Shown here in pieces: positions 7,950 to 17,105 of a stretch of DNA of 64,000 bases. How positions within the stretch are numbered: the stretch's first letter is position 1; every line of letters begins with the position of its first letter. The DNA is from Janibacter limosus. GTDB taxonomy: Bacteria > Actinomycetota > Actinomycetes > Actinomycetales > Dermatophilaceae. Both the position numbers and the translations under genes were made by a program. The stretch covers positions 1,860,001-1,924,000 of the forward strand of contig NZ_CP036164.1 in the NCBI RefSeq assembly GCF_004295485.1. The letters are read 5' to 3'. The notes beneath the pieces were generated by a model. That model was not told the DNA's origin. It saw only the letters and a list, made by a program, of their open reading frames with translations, and searched no databases.

Positions 7950-10900
7950 TCAGGTCGAGATGGCGGCGATGGCGGACCGGACCCGTTTGGCCGAGACCGA
8001 GCGGGCCGTCCCGATGGACTGCGCGAAGAGCGAGATGCGCAGCTCCTCGATCATCCACCCGATGTCGACCACGTCCGGCGAGCGTCGGCGCAGGGGCGGC
8101 AGTGCGTCGAGCAGGTCGGCGTAGGCGGCTTCTACCCCGTCGATCGCCTCCTGGTGGGTGGCGTCGCGGCGTGGGTTCTCCGCGGCGCGCTCCAGCCGAA
8201 GGGAGATCCCGCGCAGGTATCGCCGCAGGTCCGGCAGCCGGTCGAGCCCGGTGTCGGCGATGAAGCCGGGGCGCACGAGCCCGTCGAGCTGGGCCCGCAC
8301 GTCGGCGACGGTCACGCCGAGCGCAGGCGCAGTCATGCGCTCGAGCAGCGCGAGGGCCGCGGTGCGCTGCGCCAGGACCGGCTCGACCTCGGAGACGGCG
8401 GTGAGCACCCGCTGGGCGACATGGGTGCGGGTGGCCGTGAGCGCCTGGTCGAAGTCGGCCCGGGTACGCACCGGTCCGGTGACGTGCTGCAGGACGATGT
8501 CGTCCACGGCGGCCGCGAGGGCGTCGTCGAGGAGCTTCGGGACGGAGCCGTGCGGGTTGTCGGCCAGCGCCAGCTTCTGCGCATTGGTCAGGCGCGCGAG
8601 CACCCTCTTCCACGGAGGGGTGGTGCACAGCAGCAGGAGCCGGCGCACGCCCGCGCGATGGGCGGCGATCGCCTGCTGCTCGTCGGGCAGCACGCGGACG
8701 GCGACGCTGCTCCCTTCGTCCACGAGGGCCGGGTACCCGACGACGGTGTGCTTGCCCGTCCGCGTGCTGAAGGTGCTCGGCAGCTCGTCGAGGTCCCACG
8801 TCGTCAGGCCGGTGCGCTCGATGGAGGCGCCGGCGCGCGACATCCCCTGCTGGACATGGCCGGCGAGGCTCTCGCGCAGGGCTTCGAGGTCCTTGCCGTG
8901 GCCCAGGCGGCGCCGGTTGCCGTCCTCGACGGCGAAGCTGACCCGCAGGTGGTCGGGCACCTTGGCCCAGTCCCACTCCGCCTCGTCGATCCGGATGCCG
9001 CCGCGCCGGCCGAGCACGCTCGACAGCTGCGAGGTGATGGTGGTGCCCGCGTCGGCGTCCAGCTCGGCCAGCGCCGCGCGGGCGTGGTCCGGAGCCGGGA
9101 CGAGGTGGCGGCGGGTGGCCTTGGGGAGCGACTTGATGAGCGCCGTGACCAGATCGGCGCGCAGGCCGGGCACCTGCCAGTCGAAGCCGTCGGCGGTCAG
9201 CCGGTTGAGCACCGCGACGGGGACGTGGACGGTGACGCCGTCGTCCTCGGTGCCGGGCTCGAACTGGTAGGTCACGGCCAGCTCCAGCCCGTCGGTGCGC
9301 CAGCGTCGCGGGTAGTCCCGCTGGTCGACCTGGGCCGCGTCTTCGCGGGTCAAGAGGTCCTCGGTGAGGGTGAGCAGGTTGGGCTGCTCCCGCCGGGCGG
9401 ACTTCCACCAGGTGTCGAAGTGCGCGCCGGAGACGACCTCTGCGGGGATCCGCGCGTCGTAGAAGGCGATGACGTCCTCGTCGTCGACGAGCAGGTCGCG
9501 GCGGCGGGCCCGCTCCTCGAGCTGCTCGAGGCGGCGGGTCAGCTTGCGGTTGGCGGCGAGGAACTCGTGCCGGCCGTCCCACTCGCCCTCGAGCAGCGCG
9601 TGCCGGATGAAGAGCTCGCGGCTGACGACGGGGTCGATCCTGCCGTAGGACACCGAGCGGCCGACGACGAGCGGGACACCGAAGAGGGTGACCCGCTCGG
9701 TCGCCATGACCGACGCCGCCTTCTTGCTCCACCGCGGCTCGGAGTAGGTGCGCTTGACGAGGTGGGCGCCGGCCCGCTCGGCCCACACGGGGTCGATGCG
9801 GGCGGACGAGCGCGCCCACAGCCGTGAGGTCTCGACGAGCTCCCCCGCCATGACGAAGGGGGGTTGCCGCTTGAAGTTCGTGGTGCCGGGTTGGATCGAG
9901 AAGCGCGCTCCGCGCGCCCCGAGGTAGTCGCGCTTGTCCTCGTCGCGCAGACCGATGTGGCTGAGCAGCCCGGTGAGCAGTGCCTGGTGGATCCGGTCCC
10001 AGTCGGGCTCGGCGTCGTCCGCCGAGGTGCGCTGCCGGGTGTCGATCCCCCGCTGCTTGGCAGCGCGCACGAGCTGGGAGTGCAGGTCCTGCCACTCACG
10101 GATCCGCAGGAAGTGCAGGTACTCGCGCTTGCACATCCGGCGGAATGCGCTGCCGGACAACGACTTCTGCTGGTCCTTGAGGTAGATCCACAGGTGCCAC
10201 CAGCTGGCGAAGTCGGAGCCCTCCTGACGGAAGCGCGCGTGCTGCTGGTCGGCCTGCGGGCGCTTGTCGATCGGCCGCTCGCGCGGGTCCTGGATCGACA
10301 TGGCCGAGATGATGACGAGCACCTCGGTGGTGCAGCCGAGCTTGTCGGCCTCGATGAGCATCCGGCCGAGCCGCGGATCGACGGGCAGGCGCGCGAGGGT
10401 CTTGCCGGTCGGGGTGAGCCGACGACCACCGCCGCGGCGTCCTCCCTTCGCCTGCTGGGCCTCGCGGATGGCCGCGCTCTCGGTGTCGAAGGCCTGCAGC
10501 TCCTGCAGCAGGCGGACGCCGTCGGTGATCTGGCGGGAGTCCGGCGGCTCGAGGAAGGGGAACCGGGCCACGTCGCCGAGGCCGAGCGAGGTCATCTGGA
10601 GGATGACGCTGGCGAGGTTGGTGCGCAGGATCTCGGGGTCGGTGAACTCGGGCCGGGACTCGTAGTCCTCCTGCGAGTACAGGCGGATGCAGATGCCCTC
10701 GGCGATGCGGCCACAGCGCCCGGCGCGCTGGTTGGCGGAGGCCTGCGAGACCCGCTCGATCGGCAGGCGCTGGACCTTGGTGCGCTGGCTGTAGCGCGAG
10801 ATGCGCGCGGTCCCGACATCGATGACGTAGCCGATGCCCGGGACGGTCAGTGACGTCTCGGCGACGTTGGTGGACAGCACGATCCGGCGTCCGCGGTGCT

Positions 10901-11771
10901 GGGCGAAGACGCGGTGCTGCTCGGCTGCGGACAGCCGCGCGTAGAGCGGGATGATCTCGGTGTCGGGCAGCTGCATCGAGGTCAGCGCCTCCTGCGCGTC
11001 GCGGATCTCCCGCTCGCCGGAGAGGAAGATCAGCGCGTCTCGCGGGCCATCGCCGTGGGGCTCGGTCCACAGCTCCTCGACGGCCTTGCAGATGCCGGTC
11101 AGCTGGTCGCCGTCGCCGTCGTCCTCCTCGTCGTCGCCCAAGGGTCGGTAGCGGACCTCGACGGGGTAGGTGCGGCCCGAGACCTCGATGATCGGCGCGG
11201 GCTCACCGTCGGGGCCGGCGAAGTGCGCGGCGAAGCGCTCCGGGTCGATCGTCGCGGAGGTGATGACGACCTTGAGGTCGGGGCGGCGCGGCAGCAGCTG
11301 CTTGAGGTAGCCGAGGATGAAGTCGATGTTGAGCGAGCGCTCGTGCGCCTCGTCGATGATGATCGTGTCGTAGCGGCGCAGGTCACGGTCGCGCTGCATC
11401 TCGTTGAGCAGGATGCCGTCGGTCATCACCTTGACCGCGGTGGCGTCGCTGCTGTGGTCGGTGAAGCGCACCTGGTACCCGACGAGCCCACCGAGCTCGA
11501 GGCGCAGCTCCTCGGCGATCCGCTCGGCGACCGAGCGCGCGGCGATCCGACGGGGCTGGGTGTGACCGATCTGCCCGGTGCGTCCGCGGCCGATCTCGAG
11601 GGCGATCTTGGGCAGCTGGGTCGTCTTGCCGGACCCGGTCTCCCCCGCGACGATCACGACCTGGTGGTCCCGCATCGCTGCGGCGATGTCGTCCTTGCGC
11701 GCGACGACCGGCAGGTCCTGCGGGTAGTGCAGGTCCTCCGCGGGGATGGCTTCGCGAAGGGGGATGGGCAT
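7950..11771 (-). CDS. hrpA: ATP-dependent RNA helicase HrpA
   Basis: A 1273-residue DEAH-box RNA helicase, the usual length for HrpA. The helicase core is complete: Walker A GETGSGKT at residues 43-50, DEAH with IIIDEAHERSLNIDF near 138, motif III SATI near 170, and motif VI region QRAGRCGRIAEG near 345. Winged-helix and helical-bundle regions follow, then the long C-terminal DUF3418 region typical of HrpA. E. coli HrpA acts on stalled ribosomes and mRNA processing; a similar role here is inferred. ATG at 11771 chosen from homology (MPIPLREAIP). It stands between the Eis-like gene and PAC2 without overlap. Confidence 0.96.
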   Translation of the reverse strand: MPIPLREAIPAEDLHYPQDLPVVARKDDIAAAMRDHQVVIVAGETGSGKTTQLPKIALEIGRGRTGQIGHTQPRRIAARSVAERIAEELRLELGGLVGYQVRFTDHSSDATAVKVMTDGILLNEMQRDRDLRRYDTIIIDEAHERSLNIDFILGYLKQLLPRRPDLKVVITSATIDPERFAAHFAGPDGEPAPIIEVSGRTYPVEVRYRPLGDDEEDDGDGDQLTGICKAVEELWTEPHGDGPRDALIFLSGEREIRDAQEALTSMQLPDTEIIPLYARLSAAEQHRVFAQHRGRRIVLSTNVAETSLTVPGIGYVIDVGTARISRYSQRTKVQRLPIERVSQASANQRAGRCGRIAEGICIRLYSQEDYESRPEFTDPEILRTNLASVILQMTSLGLGDVARFPFLEPPDSRQITDGVRLLQELQAFDTESAAIREAQQAKGGRRGGGRRLTPTGKTLARLPVDPRLGRMLIEADKLGCTTEVLVIISAMSIQDPRERPIDKRPQADQQHARFRQEGSDFASWWHLWIYLKDQQKSLSGSAFRRMCKREYLHFLRIREWQDLHSQLVRAAKQRGIDTRQRTSADDAEPDWDRIHQALLTGLLSHIGLRDEDKRDYLGARGARFSIQPGTTNFKRQPPFVMAGELVETSRLWARSSARIDPVWAERAGAHLVKRTYSEPRWSKKAASVMATERVTLFGVPLVVGRSVSYGRIDPVVSRELFIRHALLEGEWDGRHEFLAANRKLTRRLEQLEERARRRDLLVDDEDVIAFYDARIPAEVVSGAHFDTWWKSARREQPNLLTLTEDLLTREDAAQVDQRDYPRRWRTDGLELAVTYQFEPGTEDDGVTVHVPVAVLNRLTADGFDWQVPGLRADLVTALIKSLPKATRRHLVPAPDHARAALAELDADAGTTITSQLSSVLGRRGGIRIDEAEWDWAKVPDHLRVSFAVEDGNRRRLGHGKDLEALRESLAGHVQQGMSRAGASIERTGLTTWDLDELPSTFSTRTGKHTVVGYPALVDEGSSVAVRVLPDEQQAIAAHRAGVRRLLLLCTTPPWKRVLARLTNAQKLALADNPHGSVPKLLDDALAAAVDDIVLQHVTGPVRTRADFDQALTATRTHVAQRVLTAVSEVEPVLAQRTAALALLERMTAPALGVTVADVRAQLDGLVRPGFIADTGLDRLPDLRRYLRGISLRLERAAENPRRDATHQEAIDGVEAAYADLLDALPPLRRRSPDVVDIGWMIEELRISLFAQSIGTARSVSAKRVRSAIAAIST

Positions 11772-11802
11772 GGCGGTCAGGATACGTGCGATCTTCGAGG
11801 GG

Positions 11803-13065
11803 TCAGAAGTCGATGGTCCCGACGGGGCCGATCGGGGTGCGCAGGGCGAGGTCCAGCTGCGTGATGGCGTCGCGATCGCCGGTGACGTGGCCGGCGGCGG
11901 CCCGGGCGGCCAGTGACTGCCCACCCAACCAGACCGCGCCGAGGTCGCTGATGTCGAGGACGACGTCCGGCTCGAGGTCGCTGCGGACCAGCGCCCCGAC
12001 GCCCGCGCCGGCGGTCCAGCGCCAGGTGCCGGCCTGGTCGGTGAGGATCTCGTCGCGCACCTGCACGACGACGTCGACGTCCACCGCGTGGCCGCGCTCG
12101 GCGACGGCGGTCGGCAGGTCGACGAGGCGGACCCACAGGTTGTCGGCCACGCCGCTGACGCTCATCGACCGGAGCGAGGGCTGCCAGAGCGCGAGGACGT
12201 CGTCGGGTGCCACCCAGTACTCGGTACTGCCCATCAGGTCGAGGTCGACGAGCCGCTCGGCGAGCGCGAGGCGTGCCCCCGCGTCCACCGACAGGAGGAA
12301 GAAGACCCCCACCTTGCCTGCGGCGCTCCCGTCGTCCCACTTGGGCGTGCGGTGGAAGTAGGCACACCCGACGTCGTGGCCGTCGCGGGTCGCCCACAGC
12401 AACCGGGCCGGCTCTCGCTCCCCGCGACTCTCCGGGGTGTCGGTGAGCAGCCGCTGGCTGTCCTCGGCGCTGCGCACGAGGTGCCCGGGCAGGGTGGTCG
12501 CGCACTCGCGCGCGAGGGCGTGCCATCGCGCGCCCTGGTCCGGGCTCGCCGTCGTGGTCCTCAGGGTGGTGAGCTCGGCGATGTCGCGGACCGACTGCGG
12601 CGCAGCGAACTTCGTGCCCCGCGCGAAGCTGGACATCAGCTCGGAGCTGGCGACGCCGTAGCCGAACCGGCCGTAGATCCCCGGCTCGGACGCCTTGAGC
12701 ACGGCGATCGAGCGCCCCTGCTCGTCACGGGTCCAGCGCAGGTGGTGGGCCATCATCGCGCCGAGCACCCCACGGCGCCGGTGGTCGGGGTGCACACCCA
12801 CCCAGGTCAGGCCCTCTGCGGGGCGAAGGGAGGCGCCCCCCTTCGCCGTCGGGACGGACAGCTCGACGTCCCACGAGCCCGCGATGCCCGCTGGCTCCCC
12901 GTCACGGGTGGCGACGAAACCGGCCCGCCGTGGGGTGTCGCGCAGCGCATCCGCCCGTGGCACCCGGCCGGACGCGGACCAGACGAGCTCGTCGAGGTCG
13001 AGGATCTGCTGGACGGCTGCGTCGTCGGCGGGGTCGATGCGGGTGACGTGGATGTCGGAGGGCAT
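11803..13065 (-). CDS. Eis-like GNAT family N-acetyltransferase
   Basis: A 420-residue protein with the tripartite Eis layout: an N-terminal GNAT domain, a second degenerate GNAT region and a C-terminal sterol-carrier-like domain ending in a terminal phenylalanine (GPVGTIDF), whose carboxylate is the catalytic base in Eis enzymes. The acetyl-CoA loop is seen as TWVGVHPDHRRRGVLGAMM near residue 90, followed by SEPGIYGRFGYGVAS, which is characteristic of the family. Eis enzymes acetylate amines including aminoglycosides; whether this one confers resistance cannot be told. ATG at 13065. No partner genes are evident. Confidence 0.85.
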   Translation of the reverse strand: MPSDIHVTRIDPADDAAVQQILDLDELVWSASGRVPRADALRDTPRRAGFVATRDGEPAGIAGSWDVELSVPTAKGGASLRPAEGLTWVGVHPDHRRRGVLGAMMAHHLRWTRDEQGRSIAVLKASEPGIYGRFGYGVASSELMSSFARGTKFAAPQSVRDIAELTTLRTTTASPDQGARWHALARECATTLPGHLVRSAEDSQRLLTDTPESRGEREPARLLWATRDGHDVGCAYFHRTPKWDDGSAAGKVGVFFLLSVDAGARLALAERLVDLDLMGSTEYWVAPDDVLALWQPSLRSMSVSGVADNLWVRLVDLPTAVAERGHAVDVDVVVQVRDEILTDQAGTWRWTAGAGVGALVRSDLEPDVVLDISDLGAVWLGGQSLAARAAAGHVTGDRDAITQLDLALRTPIGPVGTIDF

Positions 13066-13117
13066 GGCGTCACGCTCGCACCCGGATGACGGCGTCGCAA
13101 CGGAGTTTTGGCGGCCT

Positions 13118-14365
13118 TCACGGGATCGGACTCGCGACCGGTCGCGTCGTCAGGTCGTCGACCGCTGCATCGCGGCGCTGCTGATCGGCCACCTTCCGGC
13201 GCTCGGCGGCCGCCTCCTGCTCCTGCCGGGCCGTGCGTTCCGCGGAGGTCTCGGTGAGCCGGTCGTAGCTCTCCTTGTGCTTCTTCGCCGCGTCGACCTG
13301 CGTGATGGTGTGGTTCGTCGCCCTCACCGAGTACTTGATGACCACGCCACCCTTGCGGACCCGGCCCGAGCCGGCGACCGCCGCCCAGTCGGTCGCGAAG
13401 TCGTCGATGAGGCGGGCACCGGACTTCTGCGCCACCGTGTCGCTGACCTTGTCCTTCAGCCTGACCTTCGACGTGGCCACCTGGTGTCGCGTGGAGACCT
13501 TTGCATTGGCCACGATCCGCTTGCGTGCGATCGGGTTCGTGGATTTGTCGGCAGCCTTGATCCCCCGCAGGCGCTCCGCACGGCCACTCCCGCGGAAGGT
13601 GTTCTTGGCGGCCACCTTCTTGCTCGTGGGGAGGACTGTGTTCAGGCCTGCGACGACGGTGCTCGCACTGACGTCCTTGTAGCTGCCCTCGCCGTAGACG
13701 ACGCGGCGGCCGAGCTTGCCGATGGGATCCCCCACGCCGAGGACGGACATCGGCCTGAAGGTGGGGATCCAGTCGACGACCGGGTTGTGGACCAGTGAGC
13801 TGGTGCCCGTGCGGCTCGACTTCTCGAAGGCGTTGTAGGCCCTCGGGTCGGTCAGCTCCGGCGCCACGTCACCCAGCCGGGTCGCCACGGCGCGCTCGTC
13901 GGCACTGGCCTCCTCGGCCTCACGGGTGAACTCGCGCTTGTTGGTCTCTCTCGCGTTGCTCGCCGCCCGGTACTCCCGGTCGACCCTGGCGTACTGCGGG
14001 TCCTCGGGCGTCATCGTCGCCAGCGTCGCCTTGCGGTCCTGCGAGGTCGTGACGTTGTCGTCGTAGCGGGCACGGATGCGCGTAAGCGCGGCCTGGCTCG
14101 TCTCGAGCCGCTCCGCGTACGGACGGATGATCCGCTCGGTCCCGGCGAGCCGGTTGGCGATGGCCACGAGGTCGTCAGGGGTCGCGCCGACCTCGGCGTC
14201 GAAGGTGGTCCCCGCGCAGGAGTCCCACACCCCCTTCGTCGAGACCGTGCGCAGCATCGCGGCCACCGTGTGGATGTTGGCGGCCACGGTCTTCAGCTCG
14301 TCGGCCTCCGCACGGATCATGGCGGGGTCGCCCTCCTCGATGGTCCCCGGGTCGTAGAGCGCCAT
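13118..14365 (-). CDS. Large WXG100/LXG-like protein, unknown C-terminal domain
   Basis: A 415-residue protein. The first 130 residues are helical and resemble the WXG100 four-helix hairpin (LKTVAANIHTVAAMLRTV, then VWDSCAGTTFDAEVG with a W-x-S turn). A charged coiled-coil stretch lies at 130-190, and a basic region follows (RAERLRGIKAADKSTNPIAR...). The C-terminus is an EQEAAAERRKVADQQRRDAA coil. Its ATG shares a base with the stop of the small WXG-like gene upstream (TGATG), so the pair is co-translated. This looks like a secreted substrate or toxin-like protein with its partner, but no type VII secretion genes or immunity gene are adjacent and the C-terminal domain is not recognised. Confidence 0.6.
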   Translation of the reverse strand: MALYDPGTIEEGDPAMIRAEADELKTVAANIHTVAAMLRTVSTKGVWDSCAGTTFDAEVGATPDDLVAIANRLAGTERIIRPYAERLETSQAALTRIRARYDDNVTTSQDRKATLATMTPEDPQYARVDREYRAASNARETNKREFTREAEEASADERAVATRLGDVAPELTDPRAYNAFEKSSRTGTSSLVHNPVVDWIPTFRPMSVLGVGDPIGKLGRRVVYGEGSYKDVSASTVVAGLNTVLPTSKKVAAKNTFRGSGRAERLRGIKAADKSTNPIARKRIVANAKVSTRHQVATSKVRLKDKVSDTVAQKSGARLIDDFATDWAAVAGSGRVRKGGVVIKYSVRATNHTITQVDAAKKHKESYDRLTETSAERTARQEQEAAAERRKVADQQRRDAAVDDLTTRPVASPIP

Positions 14366-14667
14366 CAGAGGATCCCTCGGTTGCGCTGGTCGACGAGGTC
14401 CTCGGTCTCGACGTACCAGGACCCGGCGTCCTTGGCCAGGCGGGCCAGCTCACGCAGCTGCTTGCACACCCGCGTGCGCTCCAGCTCGTAGTCCCCGATG
14501 GCTCCCTCGTACGCGTTGGTGCCCTCGAAGCTCGGGAAGCCGAAGGTCTCCACGAGGTCGTTGTTGGCCTTGGCCGCCTTCTCCTCCAGGTAGTCGGCGA
14601 TGCTGGACAGCTGCCGCCCCAGCCCCTCGATGCCCGCGCTGTCGATCGATATGCGTTGTCCGCCCAT
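14365..14667 (-). CDS. Small WXG100-like (ESAT-6 size) protein
   Basis: A 100-residue helical protein with the size and helix-turn-helix layout of WXG100 proteins: helix 1 IEGLGRQLSSIADYLEEKAA, a turn with TFGFPSFEGT in place of the usual W-x-G, and helix 2 ERTRVCKQLRELARLAKDAG followed by W-Y. WXG100 proteins are usually secreted as dimers by type VII systems. Here the downstream 415-residue partner starts on the base where this gene stops. The preceding hairpin (14688..14727) separates the pair from metY. Assignment to the superfamily rests on layout rather than a strict motif. Confidence 0.58.
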   Translation of the reverse strand: MGGQRISIDSAGIEGLGRQLSSIADYLEEKAAKANNDLVETFGFPSFEGTNAYEGAIGDYELERTRVCKQLRELARLAKDAGSWYVETEDLVDQRNRGIL

Positions 14668-14687
14668 GCCCCGACGGTACGAAAGAA

Positions 14688-14727
14688 CGCCGCTGGGCCC
14701 GTGGAGATTTCCACAGGCCCAGCGGCG
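14688..14727 (-). terminator. Terminator hairpin after metY
   Basis: Perfect 12-bp arms (CGCCGCTGGGCC and complement), with an inner GTGG/CCAC extension, lie about 75 bases downstream of the metY stop and before the WXG-like pair. Confidence 0.75.
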
Positions 14728-14800
14728 CGGACCCTTCGAGACGGTTGCTGCGCAACCTCCTCAGGGATCCAGGAGGATCAGGCTCCTCAGGGAGCGTTGG

Positions 14801-16117
14801 TCACTTCGCGGCGGCGAAGCCCTCCTCGAGGTCGGCGATGATGTCGTCGACGCTCTCGAGGCCGACCGACAGACGCACCAGGCCGGGGGTGACGCCGGCG
14901 GCGAGCCGGTCCTCCTCCGGGCCCTGCGAGTGGGTCGTCGACGCGGGGTGGATGACGAGCGAGCGCACGTCACCGATGTTGGCCAGGTGGCTGTGCAGCG
15001 TCAGCCCCTCGACGAACTTCTTGCCCGCCTCGAGCCCACCGGAGATCTCGAAGGAGATGACCGAGCCGGCGCCCTTGGGCGTGTACTTCTGCGCGGTGTC
15101 GTAGCTGGCGCTGGTCGGCAGCGAGGCCCACGTGACCTTGTCGACCTGCGCGTGGCCACCGAGGAACTCGGCGACCTTGGCGGTGTTGGCCAGGTGACGG
15201 TCCATCCGCAGCGAGAGGGTCTCGATGCCCTGACCGATGAGGAAGGCGTTGAAGGGCGAGATCGCCGGACCGAGGTCGCGCAGCAGCTGGACGCGCGCCT
15301 TGAGGATGAAGGAGAGGTTGGCGCCCATGACGCCGTTGATCCCCAGGTCCGGGCCGTAGCGCAGACCGTGGTAGCCCGGGTCCGGCTCGTTGTAGTTGGG
15401 GAACTTCTCCGGGTCGGCCGCGTAGTCGAACTTCCCTGCGTCGACGATGACACCGGCGATGGAGTTGCCGTGGCCCCCGAGGAACTTGGTGGCGGCGTGC
15501 ACGACGACGTCGGCGCCGTGCTCGATCGGGCGCAGCACGTAGGGCGTGGCGATCGTGTTGTCGACGACCAGCGGGACACCGGCGGCGTGGGCGGCGTCGG
15601 CGATGGCGGCGATGTCCAGGACGACGTCCTTGGGGTTGCCGATGGTCTCGCCGAAGAAGGCCTTGGTGTTGGGCTTGACCGCGGCCTTCCACTGCTCGAT
15701 GTCGTGCGGGTCCTCGACGAGCGTGACCTGGATGCCGTACTTGGGCAGGGTGTGCTGGAGGAGGTTGACCGTGCCGCCGTAGAGCGCGGCGCTGGCGACG
15801 ATGTGGTCACCGGCCTCGGCGAGGTTCATCAGCGCGAGGGTGGTCGCGGACATGCCGGAGGCGGTCATCAGGGCGGCGATGCCGCCCTCGAGCGCGGCGA
15901 TCTTCTGCTCGACCGCGTCCTGGGTCGGGTTCATGATCCGCGTGTAGATGTTGCCGAGCTCCTTGAGCCCGAAGAGGTTGGCGGCGTGCTCGGTGTCCTT
16001 GAAGACGTACGACGTCGTCTGGTAGATCGGCAGGTTCCGGGCGCCCGTGGTCGGGTCGGGGGCCTGGCCGGCATGGATCTGCTTCGTCTCGAAGCTCCAC
16101 GTGGACTGGTCGGTCAT
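14801..16117 (-). CDS. metY: O-acetylhomoserine sulfhydrylase / aminocarboxypropyltransferase
   Basis: A PLP enzyme of 438 residues that joins O-acetylhomoserine with sulfide (or methanethiol) to give homocysteine or methionine. It is a typical Cys/Met-metabolism PLP protein: N-terminal [19 protein letters not shown] and [11 protein letters not shown], the cofactor region [20 protein letters not shown], and the PLP-lysine motif [16 protein letters not shown] (near residue 205). The C-terminal region has [14 protein letters not shown] 16117 has a ribosome site (AGGAGTG) and lies about 50 bases below a SAM-IV-type riboswitch; the frame runs upstream through that RNA, so longer starts are artefacts. 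It works directly after MetX, which is under the same control. Confidence 0.95.
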   Translation of the reverse strand: MTDQSTWSFETKQIHAGQAPDPTTGARNLPIYQTTSYVFKDTEHAANLFGLKELGNIYTRIMNPTQDAVEQKIAALEGGIAALMTASGMSATTLALMNLAEAGDHIVASAALYGGTVNLLQHTLPKYGIQVTLVEDPHDIEQWKAAVKPNTKAFFGETIGNPKDVVLDIAAIADAAHAAGVPLVVDNTIATPYVLRPIEHGADVVVHAATKFLGGHGNSIAGVIVDAGKFDYAADPEKFPNYNEPDPGYHGLRYGPDLGINGVMGANLSFILKARVQLLRDLGPAISPFNAFLIGQGIETLSLRMDRHLANTAKVAEFLGGHAQVDKVTWASLPTSASYDTAQKYTPKGAGSVISFEISGGLEAGKKFVEGLTLHSHLANIGDVRSLVIHPASTTHSQGPEEDRLAAGVTPGLVRLSVGLESVDDIIADLEEGFAAAK

Positions 16118-16170
16118 GGGTTCACTCCTGTGCATGGTGCGCGCTTGACCGTGGCGGACGCCACGGACCG

Positions 16171-16248
16171 GGTCGTCTCCCGGGGCACCCCACCGCGGAG
16201 GAGGGTTGCCGGCCAGCAAGCCGGGGCTGTGCGCTGGCGCTCAAGACC
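16171..16248 (-). promoter_or_regulatory. SAM-IV-type riboswitch upstream of metY
   Basis: On the minus strand GGTC (16248-16245) pairs with GACC (16174-16171). The core GGCCGGCAACCCTCC and GGGGTGCCCCGGG matches the metX leader almost base for base. A -10 TATCAT is at 16256..16261. A perfect hairpin CCGTGGC/GCCACGG (about 16150-16167) lies between the aptamer and the ribosome site and is a candidate expression platform. Confidence 0.88.
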
Positions 16249-16295
16249 TGCTCCGATGATAGGAAACGAGCCGCGGGCCACCAGCCCTGTCTCAC

Positions 16296-16709
16296 CTAGC
16301 GGGCGGAGTGTCCAGATCGCGCGCGGTGGATCCACCACAAGCCGACGAAGGGGAGGACCAGCGGCAGGTAGCCGTAGCCGGACCCGTAGTGGGACCAGAC
16401 CGTCTTGTCCGGGAAGAGGCTCGGTTGCAGGTAGGACAGCGTCCCCACCGTGAGGACACCGACGGCCTCGACGAGGATCGCCCCGGTGGCCACGCGGGCA
16501 CCGGAGGCTCCCCCCTTCGCCAGGGCAACGGTCGCGACGATGTAGATCACGGCCGCGAGGGCCGAGAGCACGTACGCCAGCGGCGCCCGGTCGAGGTACT
16601 CGGTGATCTGCAGGACCGAGCGTCCGGTCGCGGCGAGCGCGAGGACGCCGTAGACGGCGACGACGATGCGACCCGGCCCCGTGCCGGTGCTGACCTCAGG
16701 CCGGGCCAC
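16296..16709 (-). CDS. Four-helix membrane protein, unknown function
   Basis: A 137-residue integral membrane protein with four hydrophobic segments: about 15-33 (IVVAVYGVLALAATG), 43-62, 72-90 and 112-128 (LPLVLPFVGLWWIHR). It ends in a short polar tail. It overlaps the 3' end of the next membrane gene upstream by 14 bases, so both probably form one transcript and perhaps one membrane complex. I do not recognise the family. Confidence 0.68.
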   Translation of the reverse strand: MARPEVSTGTGPGRIVVAVYGVLALAATGRSVLQITEYLDRAPLAYVLSALAAVIYIVATVALAKGGASGARVATGAILVEAVGVLTVGTLSYLQPSLFPDKTVWSHYGSGYGYLPLVLPFVGLWWIHRARSGHSAR

Positions 16710-17064
16710 TGGTCTGCCAGATCTGCAGGATGCGGTAGGTCATGACGCCCACGGTGAAGGCGCCGGCGATGACGACGCCCATCGCCCAGCGGGTCTTCTC
16801 CTTCAGCGCGATGAAGACGACGATCGGGGGCAGGATCGGCAGGGTGAGGGCGTAGGCGAGCATCGTCGCGCCCTCCCCCGTGCCGGTGACCTGCCGGTGG
16901 ACGATCGCGGTCACGACGGCGAGCACGACGAGGCCGAGCTCGACGACGGCGGTCACGAGGAGCAGCGCGTCGTCGACGAGCCGGTTGATCGCGAGGTAAC
17001 CCAGGGAGAGGATCCCGAGCACGCCGACAGCGATCATCACGAAGGTGGTCAGAGGCACAAGCAC
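16696..17064 (-). CDS. Small membrane protein, unknown function
   Basis: A 122-residue protein with four hydrophobic stretches (TTFVMIAVGVLGILSLGYLA, then LLLVTAVVELGLVVLAVV, LTLPILPPIVVFIAL and MGVVIAGAFTVGVM). The GTG at 17064 lies six bases after a TAACCT -10 element (17071..17076), the leaderless pattern seen elsewhere in this window. It is divergent from the carboxyltransferase gene. With the downstream 137-residue protein it makes a two-gene membrane operon. Function not recognised. Confidence 0.66.
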   Translation of the reverse strand: MLVPLTTFVMIAVGVLGILSLGYLAINRLVDDALLLVTAVVELGLVVLAVVTAIVHRQVTGTGEGATMLAYALTLPILPPIVVFIALKEKTRWAMGVVIAGAFTVGVMTYRILQIWQTSGPA

Positions 17065-17105
17065 CGGGCAAGGTTACCCAGCCCCGGCGGTGGGACCATC
17101 ACGGC

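Noticed and set aside
6970..10095. Very long frame extending the PAC2 gene upstream through hrpA
   Set aside because: It lacks any family resemblance upstream of GTG 7881 and overlaps the HrpA coding sequence on the same strand in another frame.
13118..14365. Assigning a toxin activity to the WXG-like protein
   Set aside because: No catalytic motif or immunity gene is visible.
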